Positions 8,602 through 18,143 of a stretch of DNA of 64,000 bases are shown here, piece after piece. The notes below the pieces were generated by a model, which worked only from the letters and a program-made list of their open reading frames with translations, was not told where the DNA came from and did not search any database. Location of the stretch: assembly GCA_900316015.1 (NCBI GenBank), contig ONBG01000006.1:97572-161571 (forward strand), given 5' to 3'. Made by a program: the position numbers and the translations under genes. The DNA comes from an uncultured Prevotella sp. (lineage in GTDB: Bacteria; Bacteroidota; Bacteroidia; Bacteroidales; Bacteroidaceae). Numbering within the stretch: the first letter of the stretch is position 1; every line of letters starts with the position of its first letter.

Positions 8602-10987
8602 AAGACACGACCAAATGCTCGTTGCCCGTACTTACTTTACGGAACTCCATCAATTGATTGATTAGTTTTGATAACCTTTGCACGCCGTGTGCTGCCGTAA
8701 GGACCAATTTCTTCCGTGGTTTCTCCGAGGGATCTTCTTTCATCTTGCCAATTGAAGTCTGGATAATTGACAGGGGCGTTCGGAATTCATGAGCGATATG
8801 AGTAAAGAAATTCAACCGAAACTCGTTCAGTTGCCGGTCAAATTGCAACTGTTGATGAAGTTGGAATTTCTCCCTTGCATTCTTTGTCATCCAATAAGTT
8901 AAGCTTCCCATCAACAGGATATAAAAGAACCACGCCCAACCCGATAAGAACCAGGGCTTACAGATCACGATCTCAAAGAGGGTTTCATTTTTCTGATCAC
9001 CCATCTTACGGACATGGAAGATGTAATGACCAGGTGACAAGTTATTATATTCTGCCTTATTCAGAATGGTTCCATCATGCCAGTCTCTGTCAACTCCTTC
9101 CATATAATACTGATATAAGCAAGAAGAAATCCTTGCATAGTCAAAATCGGAAAAAGACATCGTGATAGAATTCTGGTCATAAGGCAACTCTACCCTCTGC
9201 TTTTGCCCTGAAATGGTATTTAATTTGTCATAAACAGACTGACCGCCTACCAAAATATCCGTAATCAATATCTTTTTATGATTGACGTCTGTAACATCAC
9301 CACTAATTTTCAAAAGCCCCTTCATCGTCCCGAAATACAATTCACCCTTGGGTCCTTTACAAGAAGCATTTTCAGTAAACATATTGCCCAAGGTTGTCTG
9401 AGAAAAGTCATAGTTTGCTACGATATCTCTCTTCTGGTTGATGCGCACGATACCGCTTTCTTGCGCCACCCAAAGATTGCCATACCGGTCCTCATTAATA
9501 GACCGTATCGTATTGACAGATAGTCCATTCGTAGTATTGATAAGTCGTTCTATACTCACGCGGTCTCCTTTGCAATCCATCACGCATAGACCCTTACCTA
9601 CGACTCCTGCATATAACTTACCTGTATGGGAATAATAGATTGTGATAATCTCGTTGCCTGGAAGGTTACTGTTTTCTGTACCATAACGTTTGAAATGACT
9701 TTCAGTAACATGCTTATTCCAAGTATCCACGCAAAAGATCCCATCATTTGTAGCCATCCATAGCCATCTGTTCTCTGACATCTGCAGATTATGCATCCGG
9801 GCTATATTAATGCTCTTATTCAGGAATTGCCGGGAAGTCAACCTTCCTTTATCCCATGTAAATAGCATCAGTCCCCCATTAAAGGTAGCTGCCCAAATAC
9901 GCCCGTACCTGTCTATTTGGATGTCCGTAAACCAGTCAAAAGGAATATAATGGTCTTTGCTCTTCGTCCCATAATATACGCCATCAATGAATAGCCCAGA
10001 AATCGTTGCAATATACGTATGGCTTGCGTCTTGCAGGATATTATAGATCAAGGAACCCGTTCTATTCAGCAATGTACAGTGCTCTGACACAGGATCATAA
10101 TCAAAAAGATTGCCATTCATGACCCCAATCAGGATATGGCCATTTTTCGCCTCGTAAACGGCGCGGACATAAAGAGAAGACTCTAACTTTGCGCTGCTCT
10201 CTGGATAAATATACTGGACAGTAAACCGTGACATGTCGGACGCCAACGTAATCCCTGCATCTTCATTTCCAAGCCAAATGTTATCACTATGGTCAACAAA
10301 AATACAAGTGAGGAAATTAGAATAGAAAAAGGGATTCTTATCTTCTGCCAGATAATGGAGAAGATCACCCTTGACAGGATCATAGCTGAAGAGTCCATTT
10401 CCGTAGGTAGCAATAAAAAAAAGCCCTTTTGAATTTCTTGAAATGCTATATTTGTTAAAGCGCGTACTGGACAGCCCTGTGTTCCTTACCAATTGCAATG
10501 TTTTCGTTTTCCCTTTGTGGCCAATCACAAACAAATGGCCCTCTTGATCGGTCTCAAAACGATAATCCGGATACATTGCTACCAGTCTTCTGCCTGTTTG
10601 TTTCTCCCGTGGCAGTTCTTTCATGTCATAGTGGACAAACCGTGAAGACCGAAGGTCATATATCACTTGATGATGCGTAATGGTACGCAATAATAGTTGA
10701 TGATGGTCCTTGCTCAGGCGCATGGCACCAATCCCCTCTACCTTCGGAAGTCCAGATTGCTTTCCTGTCTGGGTGAAATGATAGAAATTATAGCCATCAA
10801 AACGGCACAAGCCACCCCGAGTCCCTATCCATATAAAGCCATCGTCATCTTGCAGGATGCAATAGACATCGCTGCTCAGCAAACCGTCTTGAGCCGAGAT
10901 TCTCCTACTTAGATAGTAAGATCCCTCGGCATAACCATGGAAGAAAAAGAGTAATATCAGTGTGAATATGATGACACTATGCTTCAT
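8561..10987 (-). pseudogene. HTCS regulator, N-terminal sensor fragment (propeller, Y_Y_Y, HisKA)
   Basis: About 808 codons. Signal peptide (MKHSVIIFTLILLFFFHGYA), then a periplasmic two-component propeller with repeats such as DDGFIWIGTRGGLCRFDG and DRYGNLWVAQESG. A Y_Y_Y domain follows (about 600-690), then one membrane helix near 705, then HisKA with the phospho-acceptor histidine in FFTHIAHEFRTPLS. It ends abruptly after DIIAFAKNIYV. Intact proteins of this class sense pectin or glycan fragments and switch on the neighbouring SusCD genes. ATG at 11002 is possible, but the promoter -7 box ends one base before it, so the ATG at 10987 is preferred. See the C-terminal fragment for the break. 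Confidence 0.85.
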
Positions 10988-11003
10988 TTGTTTTAATTTC
11001 ATG

Positions 11004-11035
11004 CAAAGGTAAGCATTCCCCTCAAATTATCCAAA
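11004..11035 (-). promoter_or_regulatory. Promoter of the HTCS gene
   Basis: TTTG at 11032-11035, 20 bases, TACCTTTG at 11004-11011 on the minus strand, an exact consensus match. It lies directly after the terminator of the SusCD operon, so the regulator has its own transcript. Confidence 0.75.
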
Positions 11036-11074
11036 TGAAAAAAAGGAAAAGAGAAGCATTCTCACGAACACTTC
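11034..11074 (-). terminator. Terminator of the first SusC-SusD operon
   Basis: Stem GAAGTGTTC/GAATGCTTC (11066-11074 with 11053-11061) around a GTGA tetraloop. T-rich tail on the minus strand down to 11034. Confidence 0.75.
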
Positions 11075-11177
11075 CCTTCCTTATTATTAGTTCCGGCTCT
11101 TGCCGAAGAACCCGTATACACATGATGATTCTAAAGGGCATCCAATGAACTAATAACGCTTATTGCATGATATAAAC

Positions 11178-13172
11178 CTAATATCCAGGATTCTGCTGAG
11201 CTGCCTTTTCTTCAGAAGTCAAGGCTTTCCCATCTTTTTGGATCGCATCCAAATAGGTTTGAGGAATCGGTCGCAACAAATGATGCTCGTCTATGTTGGG
11301 AGCAGCATCCTTGTTGAATGCCTTGGCACGGGATACTAACGTTTTCGTGCGAGCCAAGTCCACCCAGCGGACAAGTTCTCCAAACATCTCACGTGTCTTC
11401 TCATTGAGCAGGAAGCACATGGCCACGTCATACTGACTGGACAGTCCCAATTTTTTCACGATGGCTTGGTCTTCAGCAGGCAACTTGTCTACCTGACTGA
11501 TATCTGACACATCCAGATGGGAAGACTGTTTGTCGAGACTGCCTAATGGCAGGTTGTTCGATTCGTAGTAAGTACTCCGGTTGATATATGAGCCAATACC
11601 TTGCTGTTTGATGAACACATTCCAGCCCAGTGCGCTTTCATTCCAAGCAGCTCCGCCGTTTACATGTTCCTCACGATTCTCTCCTACTTTCCATTGTGCT
11701 CTTTCACGGATGATGTTCAGATATTTGGTAGCTGACGCATAATCGCCTTTACGGATGTATGCCTCGGCAATGAAGAAATAGTCTTCTGCCGACCGTGCAA
11801 GGATTCCATCACGGTTGCCCTTTTCCTCATTGATGGTAGAGCGGGAACCGTCGACCCACTTGCTGCAAGGCGCGAAGTACTTAATATAAGCATCATCTTC
11901 CAAAGGCTTGTCAGCACTCGTTGTGCCGGAAGGATACTCCACAAAGGTTGTAGGCACCTTCTTGCCGGATTCTGCATCTACGCCAACCTCATTGTTCCTG
12001 ACTGCACTGAAACGGCTATCGCCTGGCTTGTTAAGGATGAACATCACGGCAACATCGCCTAAGTCATGTCCTGCCAATGTATTGTTCTGGCGAAGCTTGG
12101 TACGGAAAGATTTCCACATACGTGAGTCGTTGACATGATCGAAGACATTATAAGCATAATAGGTTGAACGCAGACGGTTATACTCACGCTCACCAGGGAT
12201 ATCTCGCTGCATACCGGGAAGGTCCTTATACTGGCTCGTGAAATACAAGTGCATGCTATTGCCATAATTCGGCTTTGAGGCTTCTGTCGTCGTGAACTGG
12301 GCAGAAAGGACGATCTCAGGAAGGTTCTCATTGTCACCATCAGGCTTGGTGTAATTCCAAAGGTCAGCAAAATTAGCAGCCAGAGGGTGCTTATTGATTA
12401 CCACGGTCGCATATTGAATGACCTTGTCCAAGTCAGCCGACTTTGTCGAAGCATTCCAACTATCGTTGATCTCAGAAGCGCGCCACAAATAAGCCTTTGC
12501 CAAGAAGTGAGCAACAGCAGACTTTGTGATATGTCCATCGTTACTGCTGTCATCCGTGATTTCTGTATAGGCAGACTCTAAATCAGAAAGTACTTGGTTA
12601 ATGACTTCCTGTGCAGTACTCCGGGTGAACTCCTTTTCTATCTTCTCTGTCGTTGCCGTCAATTTCAAAGGTACCCCACCATATTGAGTAACCAGCTTAA
12701 AATAATCAAAAGCACGAATAAAATGGGCTACGCCTGTCAACTGTGACTTATCCGATCCTTGATATGCCTCGAGCTTCTCCAGGAGCAAGTTGGCGGCGTT
12801 GATATCCGTATACATTGCATCCCAAAGGTCATAAGCATGCGTCGTATTGATATTCACAGTGGTGATATCAGCACCCAGGTTCGTGATATAGTCATTCCAC
12901 ATGCCATTACTTCCATCCGCACCAACGGTAAACTCATCGGTACCATAGTTTTGCATGGTATAGCCCCACTCAAAAGCGAAATGCCACCGTAGGTCATAAT
13001 ATAGTCCTGTGGCCAATGCCTGAACTCCTTCGTCGGTATTGAAATAATCCATATTCCGCTCAGTTGTCAGTTTTTCATCCAGGAAACTGCTACTGCATGC
13101 CGTGACAATCGGCATTACCAACGCTCCTGCCATGACTCCTGCCAATATATATGATTTATTCTTACGTTTCAT
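11178..13172 (-). CDS. SusD-family glycan-binding lipoprotein (pair 1)
   Basis: 664 residues. Lipoprotein signal with the acylated cysteine in VTACSSSFLDEK (about residue 26). SusD-type TPR helices include HFIRAFDYFKLVTQYGGVPL near residues 148-167, and the RagB/SusD C-terminal part runs to the usual ending NPGY. It would sit on the cell surface as a lid over the SusC porin and bind oligosaccharide. Twenty-six bases after SusC 1, in the same operon, ended by the terminator at 11034-11074. Pectin as ligand is inferred from the neighbouring GH28, PL9 and uronate genes. Confidence 0.95.
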   Translation of the reverse strand: MKRKNKSYILAGVMAGALVMPIVTACSSSFLDEKLTTERNMDYFNTDEGVQALATGLYYDLRWHFAFEWGYTMQNYGTDEFTVGADGSNGMWNDYITNLGADITTVNINTTHAYDLWDAMYTDINAANLLLEKLEAYQGSDKSQLTGVAHFIRAFDYFKLVTQYGGVPLKLTATTEKIEKEFTRSTAQEVINQVLSDLESAYTEITDDSSNDGHITKSAVAHFLAKAYLWRASEINDSWNASTKSADLDKVIQYATVVINKHPLAANFADLWNYTKPDGDNENLPEIVLSAQFTTTEASKPNYGNSMHLYFTSQYKDLPGMQRDIPGEREYNRLRSTYYAYNVFDHVNDSRMWKSFRTKLRQNNTLAGHDLGDVAVMFILNKPGDSRFSAVRNNEVGVDAESGKKVPTTFVEYPSGTTSADKPLEDDAYIKYFAPCSKWVDGSRSTINEEKGNRDGILARSAEDYFFIAEAYIRKGDYASATKYLNIIRERAQWKVGENREEHVNGGAAWNESALGWNVFIKQQGIGSYINRSTYYESNNLPLGSLDKQSSHLDVSDISQVDKLPAEDQAIVKKLGLSSQYDVAMCFLLNEKTREMFGELVRWVDLARTKTLVSRAKAFNKDAAPNIDEHHLLRPIPQTYLDAIQKDGKALTSEEKAAQQNPGY

Positions 13173-13198
13173 AACTGTTGTCCTTTAAATATTAAACA

Positions 13199-16100
13199 TT
13201 AGAAAGATACATTCAGACCAAAGGTAAATCCTCTGTTATAGGTACTCTGATAAGTATCCATATCAAGGAAGTCGATCTTGCTAAACACATAGCCAGGATT
13301 CTTCACTTGTGCGTATACTTTTAAGTTGGTAAGTCCCAGACTGGAGATCAGCTTCTTGGGGAATCGATAGCCTAATGAGATATCACGGATCTTCAGGTAA
13401 GCCCCGCTCTTATAGCCTAAGATATAATAGTAAGCATCCTTACCTCCTTCATCGAAGATAGGCTTCTGGTACTGGGCATCTTTATTATTCTCATTATAAT
13501 AGTCGTAAGAGCGCACATTGTAACGACCGCCTACCCAGACTCCTCCTGTTGGGTAAGTAAAGTCCATACGCCCATAAAGCTGGATGCCTAATTCCCAGCC
13601 TTTATACCTCCAATTGGAACTCAGTCCAAGGGTCCAGCGTGGGTCTGTATGGCCAATGACGGCACGGTCGTTAGTGGCATCTATCTTGTAATCGCCATTC
13701 AGGTCAGCAGGACGGGTCATGCCAATCTGGAAACCACAACCGTTTGCGTTGAACTTAGCCATCTCAGCCTCATCGCCCTCATGCCACAGGCCCAGGCTCT
13801 TATAGCCATAGATGACTCCTGTTGACTCGCCAATGAACCAGAGGTTGGAGATATCATCTTCCTTGCCATTGGAGAGCTTGACAATCTCGTTTCTCGAATA
13901 AGCCGCATTGACATCTACCGTCCATTCGAAATCCTTCAGGCGGACAGGAACAAGGTTCAAGGTAATATCATAACCGAAGTTCTTCGTTTCACCTACATTA
14001 TTATAAGTAGCCAAGAATCCATCAACAGAAGGGATGCTCTGCTTCATGAGCAAGTCTGTGGTACGCGAAGTATAGATATCAAAGACACCTCCAATGCGAC
14101 CATTCAGGAAACTAAAGTCGATGCCGACATTCCATTGCTTGGTCTTCTCCCAACTCAAATTAGAGTTGGCCATCAGCTCTTTCCCGTTATTACCTAACAA
14201 GCTGGTATAGGGCAGATAGCCTGACGTCAATGCCGTTCCGTAGGGATAGAACATACTGGCGATACGTCCTTTCGTGGCATAAGGCTCGATTGCGGAGTTA
14301 CCGGTGACACCATAACCCAAGCGGAGTTTCAACTGATCTATCCACTTCAAGTCTTTCATGAAGTTTTCCTGCTCCATGCGCCAACCTAAGGCAAAGGAGG
14401 GGAAAGTAGCCCATTTGTGACCTTCAGCCAACTGCGAAGCACCATCCGTACGAACGGATGCAGTGAGCATATAACGATCCATCAAGGTATAGTTGACACG
14501 TGCCATGTATGACTCCAATGACTTATCAATCTTATTGGAGTTCCAACTCTTCAGGGCACTGACGTTTGTCGTCGTCAACGCATTCCACAGAGACTCTGGC
14601 AAAGGAATACCTTCTGCACTCATGGCATTGGTCTCGAAATTGTAATCAGTGGCTGTCTGCAACAAGGTAATGCCGATAGCATGCTGACCAAAGGTGCGGT
14701 TGTAATTGACCTGGTTGTCGAGCGTCCATGAGAAATCAGTGTTCTTGACCAATTTCACATAGTTGACACCCTCTCGGTTCACAGACTTTGCATCATTGAA
14801 GACACCATTCCTAAAGTAGCGGAAATCAGGACCGAAGTTGATCTTGTAGGTCAAGCCCTTCAGAGGACTCCATATTTTGCCCAAGTTGAACAGGGCATAG
14901 AAACTACCCAAAGCACGGAAAACCTTACGCTCATCCTTCGAGTATTTGTCCTCATCAACAATAGTCTTGATCTTGTTATCACCACCAGGGTAATCGATGC
15001 GGTTGCCATTGTCATCATAAGGAACGGCATAGACCAGCATACGGCGCGCTGCACTGTAAGCGCTCCTGTCACCACTCGTGGTTCCACCATCGTTGGACAT
15101 ACCGTAATTTTGCAGGCTGTAGGTACCATTGATGCTGGCACTGAGGGTCAGCCATGGGGTTACTTGGATATCGTTGCTTACTTTCGCAGTATACCTTGTA
15201 TAGTCTTGACCAATGATAACGCCCTTGTTATCCAACCATCCAAAGGAGACGTAGCTATGCGATTTGGCGTTACCTCCAGAGCCACTGACCGTATGCTCGG
15301 TCGTAAAACCATCACGCAGCACATAATCCCCCCAGTCGGTAGTGGACACCTTAGATCCATCCCACGTTCCAGAAGTCCATCCCTTGGCGATATTTGCCCA
15401 TGCGTAGGGATCGCTGTCCGCGTTGAAGATAACCTTATCATTTTCGATGGTCGGTTGGTCGCCACGAGGATAATTGACAGGATCCTTATAATAATAGGCC
15501 CAACGACGCCATGTCAGGTAATCACTTGCCGACATCCACTTGGTACGATCCACCTGATGGTCGATCGTAATGGAGCCACTATAATTCAAGGTGAACTTCC
15601 CTTCTTTTCCTTTCTTGGTCGTGATCAAGACAACGCCGTTGGCACCGCGGGAGCCATAGATGGCGGTAGAAGAAGCATCCTTCAGAATCTCCACGGACTC
15701 GATATCCTCCGGATTCAAGGATTCCAAGGCACCTCCGCGCCCAGCCTTGCTATCCAAGTTCTCCTCATACGTCGTACCCATCGTCGTATTCAAGGGAACG
15801 CCATCAACGACATATAATGGGGAACTGGAAGCGGAAAGGGATCGGATACCTCGTATATAGACATCTCCCATCTCTCCTGGACGATCACTGGTGCGAATGT
15901 CAACACCGGCGGCATGCCCCTGTAAGGCATCATACACATTCGAGGTAGGGCGCTCGTTCAACTTCTCCTGGTTGACCGAGATCATGGCACCCGTAACGTC
16001 GCTCTTTTTCTGCACGCCATAGCCAACAACCACGACCTCCTCTAAGGTCTTCTTGTCTTCTAATAAGGTGATGTTGATCGTAGAGCGACCGTTGACTGAG

Positions 16101-16384
16101 ATATTCTGTGTGACATATCCCACATAAGAAATGACAAGTGTTGCCGAGGATGGAACGTTAGGAATCGTGTAGTTTCCATCAATATCGGACACCGTACCTT
16201 GGGATGTACCTTTTATAAGGACACTCGCCCCGATAATAGGTTCGCCACTTGTATCCTTAATCTGTCCTGATACCTTACTTTGGGCCAGAACGAAACCGGA
16301 CACTTGCATGAAGCACACTAACATGATTACTCTCAGCAGATCATTAAAATTAAGTAATCGGTTCTTAGGTTTAATCATTTTCAT
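13199..16384 (-). CDS. SusC-family TonB-dependent outer-membrane transporter (pair 1)
   Basis: 1061 residues, full length for SusC. Signal peptide to about residue 35, then a carboxypeptidase-like regulatory domain (VSGQIKDTSGEPIIGASV) and a TonB-box-like region LEEVVVVGYGVQKK near residue 120. The plug has YVRGIRSL-type motifs and ESVEILKDASSTAIYGSRG, and a long beta-barrel ends in aromatic NVSF. It imports bound oligosaccharides using TonB energy. First gene of the SusC-SusD operon, divergent from GH28. A TCGTACA direct repeat lies just upstream of its promoter and recurs upstream of kdgK. Confidence 0.96.
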   Translation of the reverse strand: MKMIKPKNRLLNFNDLLRVIMLVCFMQVSGFVLAQSKVSGQIKDTSGEPIIGASVLIKGTSQGTVSDIDGNYTIPNVPSSATLVISYVGYVTQNISVNGRSTINITLLEDKKTLEEVVVVGYGVQKKSDVTGAMISVNQEKLNERPTSNVYDALQGHAAGVDIRTSDRPGEMGDVYIRGIRSLSASSSPLYVVDGVPLNTTMGTTYEENLDSKAGRGGALESLNPEDIESVEILKDASSTAIYGSRGANGVVLITTKKGKEGKFTLNYSGSITIDHQVDRTKWMSASDYLTWRRWAYYYKDPVNYPRGDQPTIENDKVIFNADSDPYAWANIAKGWTSGTWDGSKVSTTDWGDYVLRDGFTTEHTVSGSGGNAKSHSYVSFGWLDNKGVIIGQDYTRYTAKVSNDIQVTPWLTLSASINGTYSLQNYGMSNDGGTTSGDRSAYSAARRMLVYAVPYDDNGNRIDYPGGDNKIKTIVDEDKYSKDERKVFRALGSFYALFNLGKIWSPLKGLTYKINFGPDFRYFRNGVFNDAKSVNREGVNYVKLVKNTDFSWTLDNQVNYNRTFGQHAIGITLLQTATDYNFETNAMSAEGIPLPESLWNALTTTNVSALKSWNSNKIDKSLESYMARVNYTLMDRYMLTASVRTDGASQLAEGHKWATFPSFALGWRMEQENFMKDLKWIDQLKLRLGYGVTGNSAIEPYATKGRIASMFYPYGTALTSGYLPYTSLLGNNGKELMANSNLSWEKTKQWNVGIDFSFLNGRIGGVFDIYTSRTTDLLMKQSIPSVDGFLATYNNVGETKNFGYDITLNLVPVRLKDFEWTVDVNAAYSRNEIVKLSNGKEDDISNLWFIGESTGVIYGYKSLGLWHEGDEAEMAKFNANGCGFQIGMTRPADLNGDYKIDATNDRAVIGHTDPRWTLGLSSNWRYKGWELGIQLYGRMDFTYPTGGVWVGGRYNVRSYDYYNENNKDAQYQKPIFDEGGKDAYYYILGYKSGAYLKIRDISLGYRFPKKLISSLGLTNLKVYAQVKNPGYVFSKIDFLDMDTYQSTYNRGFTFGLNVSF

Positions 16385-16421
16385 GTTAATTGATTTTAGA
16401 GATTAGTAATTATCAACGTTG

Positions 16422-16429
16422 CAAATATA
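16422..16429 (-). promoter_or_regulatory. -7 box of the SusC 1 promoter
   Basis: TATATTTG on the minus strand, 38 bases before the SusC start. No clear -33 box at the usual distance, which fits an activator-dependent promoter. Confidence 0.5.
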
Positions 16430-16453
16430 GTTCAAAATCACGTTTTTTATGCA

Positions 16454-16470
16454 TGTACGATTGTACGAAA
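16454..16470. promoter_or_regulatory. Candidate operator: TGTACGA direct repeat
   Basis: TGTACGA occurs twice 8 bases apart (16454-16460 and 16462-16468). The second copy extends to ATTGTACGAAA, an 11-mer that appears again at 36382-36392 upstream of kdgK. It lies 25-40 bases upstream of the SusC 1 -7 box, where an activator or repressor could sit. Confidence 0.35.
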
Positions 16471-16559
16471 ACAATATCCAAACGTTCAAAATCGATGCAA
16501 AAAGCCTGTTTCCACGCATATTTTCCCATCCAGACATACGGACTTTGCTGTTTTTTTCC

Positions 16560-16567
16560 TATTTTTG
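16560..16567 (+). promoter_or_regulatory. -7 box of the GH28 promoter
   Basis: TATTTTTG, 32 bases before the chosen GH28 start. No TTTG at the standard spacing upstream. Confidence 0.45.
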
Positions 16568-16599
16568 GACAACAATCTATTAAAACTATCAATCATAAC

Positions 16600-17934
16600 A
16601 TGAGAAAAATAGCATTATTATTAGGGACTTTCTTGAGTGCAGTTAGCCTACAGGCTAAGGTTTATGACGTGACTACCTACGGTGCAGTACCCGACACGAC
16701 AGTCTTGAGCACGGCAGCCATCCAATCGGCCATTGATGAATGCAGCAGGAGCGGCGGTGGCGTGGTGAACATTCCAGCAGGTAATTATAAAATAGGTACA
16801 CTGGTCTTGAAAAGCCATGTCAACTTACACCTGGAACTTGGGGCTACGTTGTTCGGGAGCACCCACCTAAAAGATTACCGGAAACTAAAATCCGACTATG
16901 TTTCTTTCCGGACACAAGGGGAAACACTACAGCTGATCTATGGGGATAAGGTCAAGGACGTGGAAATCAGCGGAAGCGGGACCATCGATGGACGAGGGCA
17001 ATGGTTTCCTAAACTGACCATGAACGATGAGGGTATCACTCGACCGCACCTGCTGCGATTCATTCAAAGCCAGGACATCACCGTTGAGGGCATCACCTTG
17101 CGAAACTCCGGATGTTGGATGCAGCATTACCTGGCTTGCGACAGAGTAAAAATCCGTGGGCTGCGCATCTACAACCGCAACAACCATAACAACGATGCCC
17201 TCGACTTGGACGGTTGCCACGAAGTCGTAGTGTCCGACCTCATCTCAGACAGTGAGGATGACGGGATTACCTTGAAGAGCACATCACCGCGCTTATGCGA
17301 GAACATCACGGTCAGCAATTGCATCATCAGCAGTCATTGCAATGCCATCAAGTTAGGGACAGAAACAAACGGCGGATTCAAGAACATCAATATCCGGGGC
17401 ATCGTCGTAAAACCCAGCTATAATCAAGAGTTTCAATTAGTCCACCAGCCGATTGGGTCAAGTGGCATCTCCTTGGAAATCGTTGATGGAGGGAAAATGG
17501 AAAATGTCATCATCAGCGATATTAACATCACTGGCACCCGGTCGCCCATCTTCATCCGCTTGGGGAATCGTGCCAGAGGTTATTATGACGGGCAAGTCAT
17601 CGACCATGTCGGCTCCATCAAGGATGTCCATCTGTCGAATATCATCATCCGAGAAGCCGGTCCTTATGGTTGCTCCATTACGGGCCTGCCCGGTCATCCT
17701 GTAGAAGACATCACGCTGAGCAATATCTCCATGGAACAAAAAGGAGGGCAGAAAAAAATTCCTGTCCCACAAGATGAAAAGGAAAAGAACTATCCCGAGG
17801 CTTCTATGTGGGGACCCCTGCCTGCCAAAGGCTTCTTCGTGCGTCACGCTAAAAACGTCAAGTTCAAGGATATCACGGTGAAGACGGAAGAGCCTGACGA
17901 GCGTCCCGACTTCGTAGAAGTAGATGTAAAATAG
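16600..17934 (+). CDS. GH28 polygalacturonase-type glycoside hydrolase, secreted
   Basis: 444 residues from the ATG at 16600, which gives a clean signal peptide (MRKIALLLGTFLSAVSLQA) just after the promoter; the longer open frame from 16390 lies mostly upstream of it. Right-handed beta-helix with GH28 catalytic aspartates in NNDALDLDG (D199, D202) and EDDGITLKS (D220, D221), and a conserved histidine H246 in SSHCNAIKLG. The usual RIK motif reads AIK. It would hydrolyse alpha-1,4-galacturonosyl or rhamnogalacturonan bonds in the periplasm. Divergent from SusC 1, sharing its control region. Exo- or endo-action cannot be told from sequence alone. Confidence 0.9.
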   Translation: MRKIALLLGTFLSAVSLQAKVYDVTTYGAVPDTTVLSTAAIQSAIDECSRSGGGVVNIPAGNYKIGTLVLKSHVNLHLELGATLFGSTHLKDYRKLKSDYVSFRTQGETLQLIYGDKVKDVEISGSGTIDGRGQWFPKLTMNDEGITRPHLLRFIQSQDITVEGITLRNSGCWMQHYLACDRVKIRGLRIYNRNNHNNDALDLDGCHEVVVSDLISDSEDDGITLKSTSPRLCENITVSNCIISSHCNAIKLGTETNGGFKNINIRGIVVKPSYNQEFQLVHQPIGSSGISLEIVDGGKMENVIISDINITGTRSPIFIRLGNRARGYYDGQVIDHVGSIKDVHLSNIIIREAGPYGCSITGLPGHPVEDITLSNISMEQKGGQKKIPVPQDEKEKNYPEASMWGPLPAKGFFVRHAKNVKFKDITVKTEEPDERPDFVEVDVK

Positions 17935-18000
17935 GAAGCTTGGACAAGCTTGGAAGTAGATCATGATCAAGTTGGCTTGCCTTGATCATCTTAAAAAAAC

Positions 18001-18082
18001 AGGAGATGACCTTTTACATGCCTAAAGGTCATCTCCTGCTCGTTAAAAGGTCATCTATTACGAGACGGGAGATAACCTTTTA
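18001..18082. repeat. Dispersed intergenic repeat, locus 1 (4 units)
   Basis: Units of the form GGAGATRACCTTTTA occur at 18001-18016 (plus), 18023-18037 (inverted), 18043-18056 (inverted) and 18067-18082 (plus). The first two form a 15-pair hairpin with a 6-base loop. The same word is found at loci 36488-36590 and 63813-63891. This locus lies between the convergent GH28 and PL9 genes. Confidence 0.75.
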
Positions 18083-18143
18083 GAAAGCACGCACTGCAAT
18101 GACATCAAAAAGGAAGTAATTCTCTTGTAATCAAGCAATTACG

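Noticed and set aside
17963-17990. Inverted repeat TGATCAAG...CTTGATCA as GH28 terminator
   Set aside because: It is followed on the plus strand by TTAAAAAAAC rather than a T-run, so an intrinsic terminator is not supported.
18001-18082. CRISPR array or transposon end
   Set aside because: Spacers are only a few bases, units occur in both orientations, no cas genes or transposase are present and no target-site duplication was seen.
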